In this document: positions 17,901 through 27,194 of the stretch, piece by piece
Layout: each line of letters begins with the position of its first letter
Numbering within the stretch: the first letter of the stretch is position 1
Assembly: GCF_003710105.1 (NCBI RefSeq)
Contig: NZ_CP033325.1
Coordinates: 62,001 to 126,000 of the forward strand
Source: Georgenia faecalis
GTDB lineage: Bacteria; Actinomycetota; Actinomycetes; Actinomycetales; Actinomycetaceae
DNA length: 64,000 nt
Direction: 5' to 3'
The notes under the pieces: generated by a model
What the model saw: the letters and a program-made list of their open reading frames with translations, nothing else
Databases searched by the model: none
Told to the model about the DNA's origin: nothing
Made by a program: the position numbers and the translations under genes

Positions 17901-19271
17901 GATGCCCTCGGCCACCCGGCCGCAGCGCCCCGAGCGCTGGTTGGCGCTGGCCTGGGAGACCGGCTCGATGGGCAGGCGCTGGACCTTCGTCCGGTTGGAG
18001 TAGCGGGAGATCCGGGCCGTGCCGGGGTCGACGACGTAGCGGATCCCCGGCACCGTCAGCGACGTCTCCGCGACGTTGGTCGCCAGCACGACCCGCCGGA
18101 CCGTGTGGGGCTCGAACACCCGGTGCTGCTCCGCGGCGGACAGCCGGGCGTACAGCGGGATGACCTCGACGGCGCCGACCGCCCCGGCGGCCGAGCGGCC
18201 CTCCCCGGGGGCGACGTAGCGGTTGCCCAGGTGCTCACCGAGGGCCACGTGCGTGTCGCGGATCTCGCGCTCGCCGGAGAGGAAGACGAGGATGTCGCCC
18301 GGTCCCTCGGCCATGAGCTCGTCGACGGCGAGGCAGATCGCGGTGGGCTGGTCGATCGGGTCGGCCTCCCGGCCGGGACCGGCCTGCGGTGCCGCGTCCT
18401 CGTCGCCGTCCTCGTCGGCCGGCTCGTCGTCGGGGACGAGGGGGCGGTAGCGGATCTCGACCGGGTACGTGCGGCCGGAGACCTCGATGACGGGTGCGGG
18501 TCGGACCGGGTGCGCCGGGTCCTCCGTCGGCGCGCCGAAGTGCGCGGCGAACCGGGCGGAGTCGATGGTCGCGGAGGTGATGATCACCTTGAGGTCCGGG
18601 CGCTGGGGGAGCAGCCGGGCGAGGTAGCCGAGGATGAAGTCGATGTTGAGCGACCGCTCGTGCGCCTCGTCGACGATGATCGTGTCGTACCGCGTGAGCA
18701 GCGGGTCCCGCTGGATCTCCGCGAGCAGGATGCCGTCCGTCATGAGCTTGACGAGCGTCGTCGGGCCCACCTCGTCGGTGAACCGGACCTGGTAGCCGAC
18801 GGCGCCGCCCAGCGAGACGCCGAGCTCGTCGGCGATCCGCTCGGCGACCGTCCGGGCGGCGATCCGCCGGGGCTGCGTGTGGCCGATCGTGCCGGTGATC
18901 CCGCGCCCGAGCTCGAGGCAGATTTTGGGGATCTGGGTGGTCTTCCCGGAGCCGGTGGCGCCCGCGACGATGACCACCTGGTGCTCGGCGATGGCGCGGG
19001 CGATCTCCTCCCGGTGGGCCGAGACCGGCAGCTCCTCGGGGTAGCTGATGACGGGCAGCGCCGCGCGGCGCGCCTCGATCTGCTCCGGGGTGAGCGGCCG
19101 GGGCGTGCGGCGTCGACCGCCGTTCCCCGAGCCGTTCCGCGAGCCGTCGCGGGTGCCGTCCCGGGTGCCGTCGCGGGAGCCGCTCTCCGCGCCGTTCCGG
19201 GCGCCGTCGCGCCCGCCTCGCCGGCCCCGACGGGGCGGCGCGGCCGTCCCGTCCTGCGCGTCCCGGCTCAC
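14946..19271 (-). CDS. hrpA: ATP-dependent RNA helicase HrpA (DEAH box)
   Basis: This roughly 1,440-residue helicase matches the full HrpA layout. Walker A is GATGSGKTTQIPK, the DEAH box is DEAHERSLN, motif III is SATID, and motif VI is QRSGRCGRVAEG. These are followed by the helicase-associated and OB-fold regions and a long HrpA-specific C-terminal domain. HrpA unwinds RNA and resolves stalled translation complexes. The first 60 residues are an Arg/Gly/Asp/Asn repeat tail, encoded by near-tandem GGGTGCCGTC-type DNA repeats. The GTG at 19271 lacks a ribosome-binding site and could be leaderless, so the exact start is uncertain. It ends 11 bp from the convergent monooxygenase gene. Confidence 0.93.
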   Translation of the reverse strand: MSRDAQDGTAAPPRRGRRGGRDGARNGAESGSRDGTRDGTRDGSRNGSGNGGRRRTPRPLTPEQIEARRAALPVISYPEELPVSAHREEIARAIAEHQVVIVAGATGSGKTTQIPKICLELGRGITGTIGHTQPRRIAARTVAERIADELGVSLGGAVGYQVRFTDEVGPTTLVKLMTDGILLAEIQRDPLLTRYDTIIVDEAHERSLNIDFILGYLARLLPQRPDLKVIITSATIDSARFAAHFGAPTEDPAHPVRPAPVIEVSGRTYPVEIRYRPLVPDDEPADEDGDEDAAPQAGPGREADPIDQPTAICLAVDELMAEGPGDILVFLSGEREIRDTHVALGEHLGNRYVAPGEGRSAAGAVGAVEVIPLYARLSAAEQHRVFEPHTVRRVVLATNVAETSLTVPGIRYVVDPGTARISRYSNRTKVQRLPIEPVSQASANQRSGRCGRVAEGIAIRLYSEADYASRPEYTEPEILRTSLAAVILQMAALGLGDVEAFPFVDPPETRAVRDGVQLLHEIGALDPEAAQPTLTEVGRRLAQLPIDPRLGRMLLEAQTNGCAAEVMIIVAALSVQDVRERPAEHQQAADAAHRRFADPTSDFLAYLNLWRYLRTQQRDLSGSAFRRMCRSEYLNYLRVREWQDVVAQLRQLAKPLGLTMHPLALPHPEEVGADPAAAAVAVGRSTDAASADAVHQSLLVGLLSNLGTYDERKRDYLGARGTRFYVWPGSGLAKRTYDWVMAAELVETSRLFARTVARIKPEWVEPVAGHLVKRTYSEPYWSTKQGAAMVREKVLLYGMTLAADRPVLLARVGTDEARALARELFLRHALVEGEWRTHHEFFARNRALLAEAAELENRTRRRDLVVGPDALFDFYDERIPDSVVSARHFDSWWKKARRETPDLLTFTRELLVPEAGTVSGADFPDTWRQGDLTLPLTYQFEPGTQADGVTVHVPISVLARLRPDGFDWMVPGLLAELTTASIRALPKRVRVQLVPAPDVAREVLALLPDWHEVAPAPPGAPSFAEAFADAVRRLRDVIVTDEDWDVERLPAHLRMTFRVVSENGDVLGESKSLAVLQRRLARESADAVRSVVRGAVAQAMEEAQGRLGRPVVPGPPAAGPAPDGSAAPAPARPTGPLLAEQENLKTWPELPDGVLPRQVESVGPHGLLVRGYPALVEVAGPPPRVDLRILAGAGEQARAHRIGLRRLVLGETALGNQRVTTRWTGREALALATSPYASTPALVADIQLAAVGALVDAWTADHGGDLVRDAAAYRALVAAVRADLEERVHQVAGQVVAALEAYRDLEVTIKESTSISLLDTLTDVRNQAARLVYPGFISATPPDRLVHLPRYLRAATRRVLRARDNVHQDAALAWQVRSIEEEYAADAAAAERGAPDPARDARLSEVRWLIEELRVSLFAQQLGTPVKVSEKRIRKLLAEAR

Positions 19272-19390
19272 GATGGACCATTGTCGCCGATCGGGCCGAT
19301 CAGCGGCACCGGTGTTCGCCCGCGGCGGCACCAGCGGCCCGCCCGGACAGCGCGCAGCGGGGCCGGGCGGCCCCGCCACCGCGTGCGGGA

Positions 19391-19585
19391 TCAGGTGGGC
19401 CGCAGCCCCGGACGGTGGGGCCGGAGGAGGTCCCGGTCGCCGGCGCGGACCCGGCGGTCGATCTCCTCCGCCAGCTCGACCAGCTGTTTGCCCAGGTCGT
19501 CCCGGGTCTCGGCGCCCACATCGGCTTGGAGCGCGGCGGCCCAGGCCCGTCGGAGCTCGTCATTGGTCGCGGTCTGCAAAGACAT
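19391..19585 (-). CDS. Small hypothetical protein
   Basis: This 64-residue, mostly helical charged protein reads as MSLQTATNDELRRAWAA and then continues with repeated Leu/Glu/Arg. It has no membrane segment. Codon third positions are strongly G or C, as in real genes of this genome, and a G-rich stretch (GGGGGG) lies 9 nt before the ATG. I do not recognise the family. It lies alone between hrpA and another small gene on the same strand. Confidence 0.6.
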   Translation of the reverse strand: MSLQTATNDELRRAWAAALQADVGAETRDDLGKQLVELAEEIDRRVRAGDRDLLRPHRPGLRPT

Positions 19586-19627
19586 CGTCGTGCACCCCCC
19601 CGTGCGCGGCCGGAGCCGCCTGCGTGC

Positions 19628-19798
19628 CTAACGGAACAGGCGTGACCTCCAGGTGGCGTAGGTGGTCTCCGCCTCGACGGCGAGGACCTCGTCCAGGCTC
19701 ATGACGCCCGGGAGCTCGGCGGGTACGGGCGACCGCTGAGGCGGGCTGTCGATCCCGGTCAACACCCTGGTGACGACGCTTGACGAAGCCATTGCCAT
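19628..19798 (-). CDS. Possible small protein
   Basis: A 56-codon open frame ends in PGVMSLDEVLAVEAETTYATWRSRLF. Its second half has the GC-rich third positions of coding DNA, but the first half is less convincing and the start (ATG at 19798 or 19792) has only a weak G-rich stretch upstream. I cannot assign a family. Confidence 0.4.
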   Translation of the reverse strand: MAMASSSVVTRVLTGIDSPPQRSPVPAELPGVMSLDEVLAVEAETTYATWRSRLFR

Positions 19799-20024
19799 CA
19801 CCGCCCATCCCACCGGTCGGCCGCGGCACCAGCGCCACGGTTCTCCAGTCTCGACCCGGGCGAGGTGGCCCGCAAGGGCTGATCGTCGGCTCCCGACGAT
19901 CGTCAGGACCGGGGGATTACCCGGCGGGGGAGCGCGAGGCGGCGCGCGGAGGGCCGAGCGCCGCCTCACGTCTCGTCAGGCGGACGACGATTGATCACAC
20001 GTCGATCACCCGTCAAGATTCGGG
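19799..20024. other. Gene-free stretch upstream of the SAM riboswitch
   Basis: No gene or clear repeat is visible here. It should contain the metF promoter, but I could not pick a convincing -35/-10 pair. Confidence 0.4.
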
Positions 20025-20118
20025 CAACCATCCAGAGCGGCCGAGAGTCCTGGCTCGTCGACGCCGCAGCAACCCCCCGTGACAACGGGCGAGGGTGCTT
20101 CCGCCAGGGTCGATGGGG
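20025..20118 (+). ncRNA. SAM riboswitch (S-box/SAM-I type) controlling metFE
   Basis: The core reads CAGAGCGGCCGAGAG, TGGCTCG, GACGCCGCAGCAACC, and later GGGTGCTTCCGCC. This is the order of conserved blocks in SAM-I aptamers (the GCAACC and GGTGC...TCC pieces are diagnostic). P1 can form between CCATC (20028-20032) and GATGG (20112-20116). The latter overlaps the GGGGG (20115-20119) that precedes the metF ATG. SAM binding should therefore hide the ribosome-binding site and shut off translation. It sits directly upstream of metF and metE, the expected targets. Confidence 0.82.
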
Positions 20119-20124
20119 GTTCTC

Positions 20125-21060
20125 ATGAGCACCGCTAGCCTGGTGAAGGTGCCAACCGTGCGCCCGACCGTGTCCTTCGAGGTCTATCCGCCCCGCACGC
20201 CCGCCGGGGCGGCCGCGGCCTGGGAGACGCTCACCCGCCTCGCTGCGGCCGCGCCCGACTTCTTCTCCGTCACCTATGGCGCGTCCGGGTCCTCGCGGGA
20301 CGCCTCGCGCGCCGTGATCCGGCGCATCCTCGCCGAGACGACGGTGACGCCCATCGCGCACCTCACCTGTGTCGCGGCGAGCCGGGCCGAGCTCACCGAC
20401 CTCGTGGAGGACCTGCTCGACGACGGCGTCCGGGACTTCCTCGCGCTCCGGGGCGACCCACCCGCCGGCCAGGCGGAGTGGGTGCCGCGCCCCGACGGCC
20501 TCAACCGGGCCGGGGAGCTCGTCGCCCTCATCCGCGAGGTCGAACGCCGGCGCTTCGGCGGCCGCGGCGCGGTGAGCGTCGCCGTCGCCGCCTACCCGGC
20601 CGGCCGCTCGCACACCCGCGCGCAGGACGTCCAGGCCCTGCGGGCGAAGCAGGACGCCGGTGCCGACTTCGCCATCACCCAGGTCTTCTACGACGCCGCC
20701 GACTACGTCGACCTCGTCGCCGACGCGCGGGCCGCGGGCATCACCCTGCCCGTGGTGGCGGGCATCATCCCCGCCACCGACCCCGCGCGCCTGACCCGGC
20801 TCGCGGCGCTCACCGGGGTGCCCGTGCCGGCCGTGCTCGGGGACCTCCTCGCCGTCGACGACGCCGAGGAGCGGCACCGGCGCGGCATCGCCGCGACCGT
20901 CGACCTCGTCGAGGCCGTCCTCGCCGCCGGCGCCCCGGGCCTGCACCTGTACACCTTCAACCAGTACCGCCCGGCCCTCGACGTCGTCGAGCGCCTCCGC
21001 CGCCCGACCCCGTCGGCCGCGCGCACCACCGCCCTTGCTCGTCCCATCCCGACCGTCTGA
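20125..21060 (+). CDS. metF: Methylenetetrahydrofolate reductase
   Basis: This 311-residue TIM-barrel flavoprotein reduces 5,10-methylene-THF to 5-methyl-THF, the methyl donor for MetE. Visible family motifs are [12 protein letters not shown] near the start, [32 protein letters not shown] and [10 protein letters not shown]. The ATG chosen lies 5 nt after GGGGG, which is also part of the riboswitch P1 stem. metE begins 8 bp after the stop, so the two form an operon supplying the last steps of methionine synthesis. Expression should fall when SAM is plentiful. Confidence 0.95.
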   Translation: MSTASLVKVPTVRPTVSFEVYPPRTPAGAAAAWETLTRLAAAAPDFFSVTYGASGSSRDASRAVIRRILAETTVTPIAHLTCVAASRAELTDLVEDLLDDGVRDFLALRGDPPAGQAEWVPRPDGLNRAGELVALIREVERRRFGGRGAVSVAVAAYPAGRSHTRAQDVQALRAKQDAGADFAITQVFYDAADYVDLVADARAAGITLPVVAGIIPATDPARLTRLAALTGVPVPAVLGDLLAVDDAEERHRRGIAATVDLVEAVLAAGAPGLHLYTFNQYRPALDVVERLRRPTPSAARTTALARPIPTV

Positions 21061-21068
21061 GGACACCC

Positions 21069-23444
21069 ATGACTGACTCGACCATCCCCCGCCTGTCCAC
21101 GGCCACGATCCTCGGCTACCCGCGGATCGGCCCGGACCGCCAGCTCAAGCGCGCCATCGAGGGGTACTGGGCGGGGCGGCTCGAGCTCGACGACCTCGAG
21201 GTGGCAGCCCTGGAGCTGCGGCGCAGCACCCGCGCGCGGCTGCTCGCGCTGGGGCTGGGCGCCGACGACGGGTCGATCCCCGGCGACTTCTCCTTCTACG
21301 ACCAGGTGCTCGACGTCGCGCTCACCGTCGGCGCCGTCCCGCCGCGCTTCGAACGCCTGCTCGACGCGGACGGCCGCCTCGACCTGCCCGGGTACTTCAC
21401 CGTCGCCCGCGGCGAGGGCGACCTCGCGCCCCTGGAGATGACCAAGTGGTTCGACTCCAACTACCACTACCTCGTCCCCGAGATCGGCCCGACGACGCCG
21501 TTCCGGCTGGCGGACGACCGGGTCGTCTCGCTCTTCCTCGAGGCCGCCGGTGACGGCATCACCACGCGCCCCGTGGTCCTTGGGCCGGTGAGCTTCCTCC
21601 TCCTCAGCAAGGCGGTGGCGGACGACGCGGACGGCGCCGCGGCGCCGTCGGACTTCACCCCGCTCGACCGGCTCGAGGACCTCCTGCCCGTCTACACCGA
21701 GCTGCTCCACGCGCTCGGACAGGCCGGGGCGCCCTGGGTGCAGCTCGAGGAGCCGGCCCTGGTGGCCGACACCTGGGACGTCCCGCGCGAGCGCGTCCTC
21801 GCCGCGGCCGCCCGGGCGTACGAGGTCCTCGCCGACGAGCTCGCGCGCCCCGAGCGGCCGGCCATCCTCGCGACCCTGTCCTACGGCGGCGCCGACGACG
21901 CCGTCGACGTCCTCTCCGGCACCGGCGTCGAGGCGGTGGGCCTGGACCTCGTCCGGGGTGACGTCCCGTCGGCTGCGACGCTCGCCGCCCTGGGGGACAA
22001 GGTCGTCGTGGCGGGTGTGGTGAGCGGACGCAACGTCTGGCGCACCGACCTCGAGGCTGCGCTCGCCGTGCTGGGCGAGCTCGACGCCGGCCTCGGTGGC
22101 CGCGCCGTCGCCGAGGGTCGTCTCGCCGTCACGACGTCGACGTCGCTCTTCCACGTCCCGCACGACGTCCGGGTCGAACGGGGGCTCGACCCCGAGCTGC
22201 GGAGCTGGCTGGCCTTCGCCGACCAGAAGATCGGCGAGGTCATCACGCTGGCCACGGCCCTCACCCGAGGCCGTGACGCCGTCGCCGGCGAGCTGGACGC
22301 CGCCGCCCAGGCGCGGCGCACCCGGCTTGAGCACGCCGGGGTGGTCCGGCCCGAGGTCCGTGCCCGCGTGGCCGAGGTCGCCGAGGCCGACTACCGCCGT
22401 CCGCCCTTCGCCGACCGCGCACCGGTGCAGGCCGCCGCGCTCGGCCTGCCCGAGCTGCCGACCACGACGATCGGCTCGTTCCCCCAGACCACCGAGATCC
22501 GCCGCGCCCGGGCCGCCCGCGCGCGCCGCGAGCTCAGCGAGGAGGCGTACACCGACGCCATGCGGACCGAGGTTCGCGGCGTCGTCGAGCTCCAGGAGCG
22601 CCTCGGCCTCGACGTCCTCGTCCACGGCGAGCCCGAGCGCAACGACATGGTCCAGTACTTCGCCGAGAACCTCGACGGCTTCGCCGTCACCGAGCACGGC
22701 TGGGTCCAGTCCTACGGCACCCGGTGCACGCGACCGTCGATCCTCTGGGGTGACGTCACCAGGCCGGCGCCGATCACCGTGGGCTGGACCCGCTACGCGG
22801 CGTCGCTGACGACCCGCCCGGTCAAGGGCATGCTCACCGGGCCGGTGACGATCCTCGCGTGGTCCTTCGTCCGCGACGACCAGCCGCTGGCGGACACGGC
22901 GACCCAGGTCGCCCTCGCCCTGCGGGACGAGGTGGGCGACCTGGAGGCCGCCGGGACCGGCATCATCCAGGTCGACGAGCCCGCCCTGCGCGAGCTCCTC
23001 CCGCTGCGGGCGGCGGACCGGGACGCCTACCTCACGTGGTCGGTCGAGGCGTTCCGGCTGGCCACCTCCGGCGTGCGCGACGAGACCCAGGTGCACACCC
23101 ACCTGTGCTACTCCGAGTTCGGTGAGGTCATCGGCGCCATCGACGCCCTCGACGCCGACGTCACGAGCATCGAGGCGGCCCGGTCGAAGATGGAGATCCT
23201 TCCGGCGATCGCCGAGGAGGGCTTCTCCCGCGGCATCGGACCGGGCGTCTACGACATCCACTCGCCGCGCGTGCCGAGCGTGGAGGAGATCGCCGAGCTC
23301 CTCGCGGCGGCCGCCGCCGTGGTCCCGGGCCGGCTCCTGTGGGCGAACCCCGACTGCGGGCTCAAGACCCGCCGGTACGAGGAGGTCGTCCCGGCGCTCG
23401 AGAACCTCGTGGCCGCAGCCCGGCAGGTCCGCGCCACGCTCTGA
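21069..23444 (+). CDS. metE: Cobalamin-independent methionine synthase
   Basis: This 791-residue zinc enzyme transfers the methyl group of 5-methyl-THF to homocysteine. The N-terminal half starts [18 protein letters not shown], the standard MetE opening. In the C-terminal catalytic half the zinc ligands are visible in HTHLCYSEF (His and Cys) and NPDCGLKTR (Cys), along with [10 protein letters not shown] and the DEPALREL block. Its ribosome-binding site GAGGA overlaps the metF stop, consistent with coupled expression. It needs no vitamin B12. A perfect 24-bp palindrome follows the gene. Confidence 0.96.
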   Translation: MTDSTIPRLSTATILGYPRIGPDRQLKRAIEGYWAGRLELDDLEVAALELRRSTRARLLALGLGADDGSIPGDFSFYDQVLDVALTVGAVPPRFERLLDADGRLDLPGYFTVARGEGDLAPLEMTKWFDSNYHYLVPEIGPTTPFRLADDRVVSLFLEAAGDGITTRPVVLGPVSFLLLSKAVADDADGAAAPSDFTPLDRLEDLLPVYTELLHALGQAGAPWVQLEEPALVADTWDVPRERVLAAAARAYEVLADELARPERPAILATLSYGGADDAVDVLSGTGVEAVGLDLVRGDVPSAATLAALGDKVVVAGVVSGRNVWRTDLEAALAVLGELDAGLGGRAVAEGRLAVTTSTSLFHVPHDVRVERGLDPELRSWLAFADQKIGEVITLATALTRGRDAVAGELDAAAQARRTRLEHAGVVRPEVRARVAEVAEADYRRPPFADRAPVQAAALGLPELPTTTIGSFPQTTEIRRARAARARRELSEEAYTDAMRTEVRGVVELQERLGLDVLVHGEPERNDMVQYFAENLDGFAVTEHGWVQSYGTRCTRPSILWGDVTRPAPITVGWTRYAASLTTRPVKGMLTGPVTILAWSFVRDDQPLADTATQVALALRDEVGDLEAAGTGIIQVDEPALRELLPLRAADRDAYLTWSVEAFRLATSGVRDETQVHTHLCYSEFGEVIGAIDALDADVTSIEAARSKMEILPAIAEEGFSRGIGPGVYDIHSPRVPSVEEIAELLAAAAAVVPGRLLWANPDCGLKTRRYEEVVPALENLVAAARQVRATL

Positions 23445-23478
23445 CCCGCCCGCCCTCTGACCCTCGCCACCTCCTCCC

Positions 23479-23528
23479 CCTCGTGATCTTGCAGAAACGC
23501 TGACCAGCGTTTCTGCAAGATCACGAGG
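23479..23528. repeat. Perfect 24-bp inverted repeat between convergent genes
   Basis: The arm starting CCTCGTGATCTTGCAGAAAC and ending GCTG (23479-23502) is mirrored exactly at 23505-23528, with only AC between. It lies between metE (+) and the CAP-domain gene (-), so it could act as a bidirectional terminator. Its arm is shared in degenerate form at 2176-2221, which suggests a dispersed palindromic repeat. There is no U-tract. Confidence 0.85.
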
Positions 23529-23571
23529 ATTGGGGCGGGGACGGACGGGCTGGGGCCGGAGCCGAGGTGGG

Positions 23572-24822
23572 TCAGATGACGGTGGTGAAGCCGGCCCAGC
23601 CGTTGCCGATCTGCACACGCGGGGCAAACCCGCTCCGCCCCGTCCCGGGGTAGAGGTAGGCGCGTCCGGTGCTGGCGCTCACGGCGAAGTAGTCGGTCGC
23701 GCCGTCGCCGTTGAAGTCCCCGACGGAGGCGAGCTGGCGAAAGTCGGTCCAGCCGTTGCCGATCTGGACGCGGCTGCTCATCGTGCTGCCGCCGCGGTTG
23801 TAGTACGCGAAGAGCCGTCCGCTGGCGTCCTTGGCGAAGAGGTCGGCGCGGCCGTCGCCGTTGAAGTCACCGCCGGGCAGGACGTCGTTGTAGATCTGCC
23901 AACCGGTGCCGATCCTGGCGGACCCGCTGACCCGCCCGGCGCCGGTCCCGTAGTAGAGCGTCATCTCACCGTTCGGCCGCACGCCGATGACGTCGGCGCG
24001 GCCGTCGCCGCTGAAGTCACCGGGAGAGAAGACGTGCGTGAAGACCTGCCAACCGGTGCCGATCTGCACCCGCGCGGCGAAGCCGTTGGTGCGTCCGGCG
24101 TAGAAGTACAGCTGACCACCCGGGGCGACGGCGAGCAGGTCGGAACGTCCGTCACCGTTGAAGTCACCGGGGGCGACGAGGTCGTGCCCCTGCCACCCGT
24201 TGCCGATGGTGCGGGCGCTCTGCCAGCCGCCGCGTCCGTTGCCGGGGTAGAGCAGGAGCTGCCCGGAGCCGTTGACCGCGAGGACGTCGGCGCGCCCGTC
24301 ACCGTTGTAGTCGTGCCGGCCGATCGACGTCGCCGGGACCGGGGAGCCCGGGTATGCCGCGAAGTTCTGGGTGGCGTAGTACCGGCCCGACGACGACCGC
24401 GCGTAGCCCACGCCGATATCGGTGAGCTCCGGGTTGAGGATGTTGGCTCGGTGCCCGGACGAGTTCATCCACGACGTGACGATGGCGCGCGGGTCGTCGG
24501 CGGAGTACCAGGCGACGTTCTCCGCGGCGCGGGTCCACCCGGCGGGGTAGTTGGCCGTGAAGTTGGGGCGGTGCGACATCGCATCGGCGGCCGCCTGCCG
24601 CTGCGACCAGTCCTGGGCGATGCTCGTCAGCGCGGCGTTGACGCGCAGCGGGCGCAGTCCACGCTGGGACCGCTCGGCGTTGACGAGCGAGACGATGGTG
24701 TCGGCCTGGGCGGGGGCCGCCTGGGCGGCGGGGGCAGCCGCGACGAAGTACGCCGCGAGGAGCGAGAGCGCCAGTGCGACGGCAAGAGCGAGTCGCGGGG
24801 ACAAGAGGTGTGATCGAGTCAT
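23572..24822 (-). CDS. Secreted CAP/SCP-domain protein with five FG-GAP repeats
   Basis: This 416-residue exported protein has a signal peptide (about residues 1-36, cleaved after AAQA). A CAP domain follows (about 40-160) with VNAERSQRGL, AENVAW and the bacterial signature SWMNSSGHRANIL. Then come five FG-GAP/VCBS-type repeats about 47 residues apart, each with a calcium-binding loop: DYNGDGRAD, DFNGDGRSD, DFSGDGRAD, DFNGDGRAD and DFNGDGATD. The repeats should fold as a beta-propeller or propeller-like adhesion unit. AGGGA precedes the ATG. CAP proteins are secreted and widespread, but their bacterial role is poorly known. Binding to wall or surface glycans is inference. Confidence 0.88.
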   Translation of the reverse strand: MTRSHLLSPRLALAVALALSLLAAYFVAAAPAAQAAPAQADTIVSLVNAERSQRGLRPLRVNAALTSIAQDWSQRQAAADAMSHRPNFTANYPAGWTRAAENVAWYSADDPRAIVTSWMNSSGHRANILNPELTDIGVGYARSSSGRYYATQNFAAYPGSPVPATSIGRHDYNGDGRADVLAVNGSGQLLLYPGNGRGGWQSARTIGNGWQGHDLVAPGDFNGDGRSDLLAVAPGGQLYFYAGRTNGFAARVQIGTGWQVFTHVFSPGDFSGDGRADVIGVRPNGEMTLYYGTGAGRVSGSARIGTGWQIYNDVLPGGDFNGDGRADLFAKDASGRLFAYYNRGGSTMSSRVQIGNGWTDFRQLASVGDFNGDGATDYFAVSASTGRAYLYPGTGRSGFAPRVQIGNGWAGFTTVI

Positions 24823-25092
24823 GGGGAGTCCCTGGGAAGTCGGTGTCGTGCCGGACAACGCGACCGGGGACTTCGGGGAGCAGCCGACCCGTTCGCGGGG
24901 CCTTCCGCGTCGACGGCGGCACGGGGCCAGTCCCGCCGTGGAGCATCGACCGCCGGGACTTCTCGACGTGCGGCCGACCCTACTCGCCGCCCCCCGCGGC
25001 CGCACCGTGACCCCTCTGTCCCCGCGCGGGGACGACGACGGGCCCATAGGCTGGCGGCGAGAAGATCAGAACTCACGGAAAGGCGGATCTTG

Positions 25093-25443
25093 ATGGGCAA
25101 GTTTTCGTTCGTCATCGGCGCCGGCGTCGGCTACCTCCTCGGTGCGCGCGCTGGACGTCAGCAGTTCGAGAAGATCAAGCGTGCCAGCAAGAACGTCTGG
25201 CAGGACCCGCGGGTCCAGCAGGGTGTGCAGAAGGTCGAGGGCAAGGTCAGCGAGGTGGCTCGCGAGCAGGGCTCGGCGGTGACCGACAAGGTCGCCGGCA
25301 TGGTCAAGGGCAAGCTCGGCTCCGACGGGCGCCACAGCAGCCCGTCGACCAGCACCCCCTCCTCGTCGACGACGTCCCAGGGCATCCCGGACGGGCCGGC
25401 TCCGGCCCCGACGCCGCCGCAGCCGGACATCGACGCTCGATAA
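25093..25443 (+). CDS. YtxH-like small protein
   Basis: This 116-residue protein starts with a short hydrophobic Gly-rich segment FVIGAGVGYLLGARAGR, typical of YtxH-family proteins, and continues with a charged helical region (FEKIKRASKNVWQDP, VQKVEGKVSEVAREQG). It ends in a disordered Ser/Thr/Pro tail. It probably lies at the membrane by its N-terminal segment. A -10-like TAGGCT at 25047-25052 and AAAGGCGGA before the ATG support the start. Some relatives are stress-induced, but no function can be assigned here. A terminator follows. Confidence 0.75.
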   Translation: MGKFSFVIGAGVGYLLGARAGRQQFEKIKRASKNVWQDPRVQQGVQKVEGKVSEVAREQGSAVTDKVAGMVKGKLGSDGRHSSPSTSTPSSSTTSQGIPDGPAPAPTPPQPDIDAR

Positions 25444-25479
25444 CTCGATCGACGCGCGGTAGCACCTTCGCCGTGCCAT

Positions 25480-25513
25480 GACGCCGCACCCTCGTGACCG
25501 GGGGTGCGGCGTC
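25480..25513. terminator. Terminator between convergent ytxH-like and ohr genes
   Basis: A 12-bp stem (GACGCCGCACCC / GGGTGCGGCGTC) with a 10-nt loop sits midway between the two genes and may serve both. Confidence 0.75.
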
Positions 25514-25549
25514 GTCGTTCGTGGACCGGACGGCGGGGGCCGCCGTCCC

Positions 25550-25987
<438 letters not shown>

Positions 25988-26081
25988 CTGCCCACCAGAT
26001 CACCCCTAAGCCGGAGCCACCACTGGAGCGAGCCGGCGTCCGGGTTTCCCACCCCGCCGCGGGCCTGAGACCCTGTCCACC

Positions 26082-27194
26082 GTGACCGACACGGGAGGGC
26101 CCGCGGAGCGCGAGCTCGGGCAGGACCGGCCGACGCTCGCGCCGACGGGCGCGCAGGTGCGTCGCTGGCGCCGGTATCTCGCCGACGAACGCGCCGAGGG
26201 CGCGGTGTACCGGGACCTGGCGAGCCGGCGCTCGGGGGAGGAACGGGAGATCCTCCTCGCGCTCGCCGAGGCCGAGCGTCGCCACGAGGACCACTGGCGC
26301 GAGCTGCTCGGGGACCACGTGGGCCGCCCGCTCCGGGGCGCCTGGCGCACCCGGATCCTCGGGTGGCTGGCGCGGCGGTTCGGGTCCGTCTTCGTCCTCG
26401 CGCTCGCCCAGCGCGCCGAGGCCCGGTCGAGCTACGGCACGGACGACGACGCGACGTCGGCGATGGCGGCGGACGAGCGGATCCACGGCGAGGTGGTGCG
26501 CTCGCTCGCCACCCGGGGCCGCAACCGGGTGTCGGGGATGTTCCGGGCTGCTGTCTTCGGGGCGAACGACGGCCTGGTGTCCAACCTTGCGCTCGTCCTC
26601 GGGATCGGGGCGACGGGCGTCGCGCCCCAGACCGTGCTGTTCACCGGCGTGGCGGGCCTCCTCGCCGGGGCGCTGTCGATGGCGGCCGGGGAGTACGTCT
26701 CGGTCCGTTCACAGCGGGAGCTGCTCGAGGCGTCGATGCCGGATCCGGAGGCGGAGCAGGCGATCCCGCACCTCGACGTCGACGCCAACGAGCTGGCCCT
26801 GGTCTACCGCGCCCGGGGGATGGGCGCGGCCGAGGCGGCAGAGCACGCCGCGGAGGTGCTGCGCGACCAGGACACCCCGCGCCGCACGACGCCGGTGGCC
26901 CAGGACTACGAGGCCATCGGCTCCCCGTGGCACGCGGCCCTGTCGAGCTTCGCGTTCTTCGGCTCGGGCGCCCTCCTACCGGTGCTGCCGTACATGTTCG
27001 GCCTCAGCGGGGTGGCCGCCGTGGTGGTGGCGACCGCCGTCGTCGGGCTCGCGCTCCTGGCCACCGGCGCCACCGTGGGCATCCTCTCCGGCGCGGCGCC
27101 GTTGCGTCCCGCGCTGCGCCAGCTCGCCATCGGGTACGGCGCGGCGGGCGTCACCTACGTCCTCGGTCTCGCCTTCGGGACGACGGTGACCTGA
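26082..27194 (+). CDS. VIT1/CCC1-type metal transporter with N-terminal ferritin-like domain
   Basis: This 370-residue protein joins a rubrerythrin-like helical domain (about residues 22-145, with metal-ligand patterns AEAERRHEDHW and DERIHGEVV) to a CCC1/VIT1 membrane domain. The membrane domain opens with AAVFGANDGLVSNLALVLG and has about five transmembrane helices. Such fusions (sometimes called MbfA/VIT-like) move Fe2+ or Mn2+, with the soluble domain sensing or feeding metal. The GTG start fits the beginning of the conserved soluble domain. Its stop codon overlaps the ATG of the TRIC-like gene (TGATG), indicating coupling. Direction of transport cannot be read from sequence. Confidence 0.88.
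   Translation: MTDTGGPAERELGQDRPTLAPTGAQVRRWRRYLADERAEGAVYRDLASRRSGEEREILLALAEAERRHEDHWRELLGDHVGRPLRGAWRTRILGWLARRFGSVFVLALAQRAEARSSYGTDDDATSAMAADERIHGEVVRSLATRGRNRVSGMFRAAVFGANDGLVSNLALVLGIGATGVAPQTVLFTGVAGLLAGALSMAAGEYVSVRSQRELLEASMPDPEAEQAIPHLDVDANELALVYRARGMGAAEAAEHAAEVLRDQDTPRRTTPVAQDYEAIGSPWHAALSSFAFFGSGALLPVLPYMFGLSGVAAVVVATAVVGLALLATGATVGILSGAAPLRPALRQLAIGYGAAGVTYVLGLAFGTTVT

Noticed and set aside
19130-19215. Possible CRISPR-like or regulatory repeat array in the 5' end of hrpA
   Set aside because: The short GGGTGCCGTC-type repeats are in frame and encode the Arg/Gly/Asp tail of the protein; there are no spacers.
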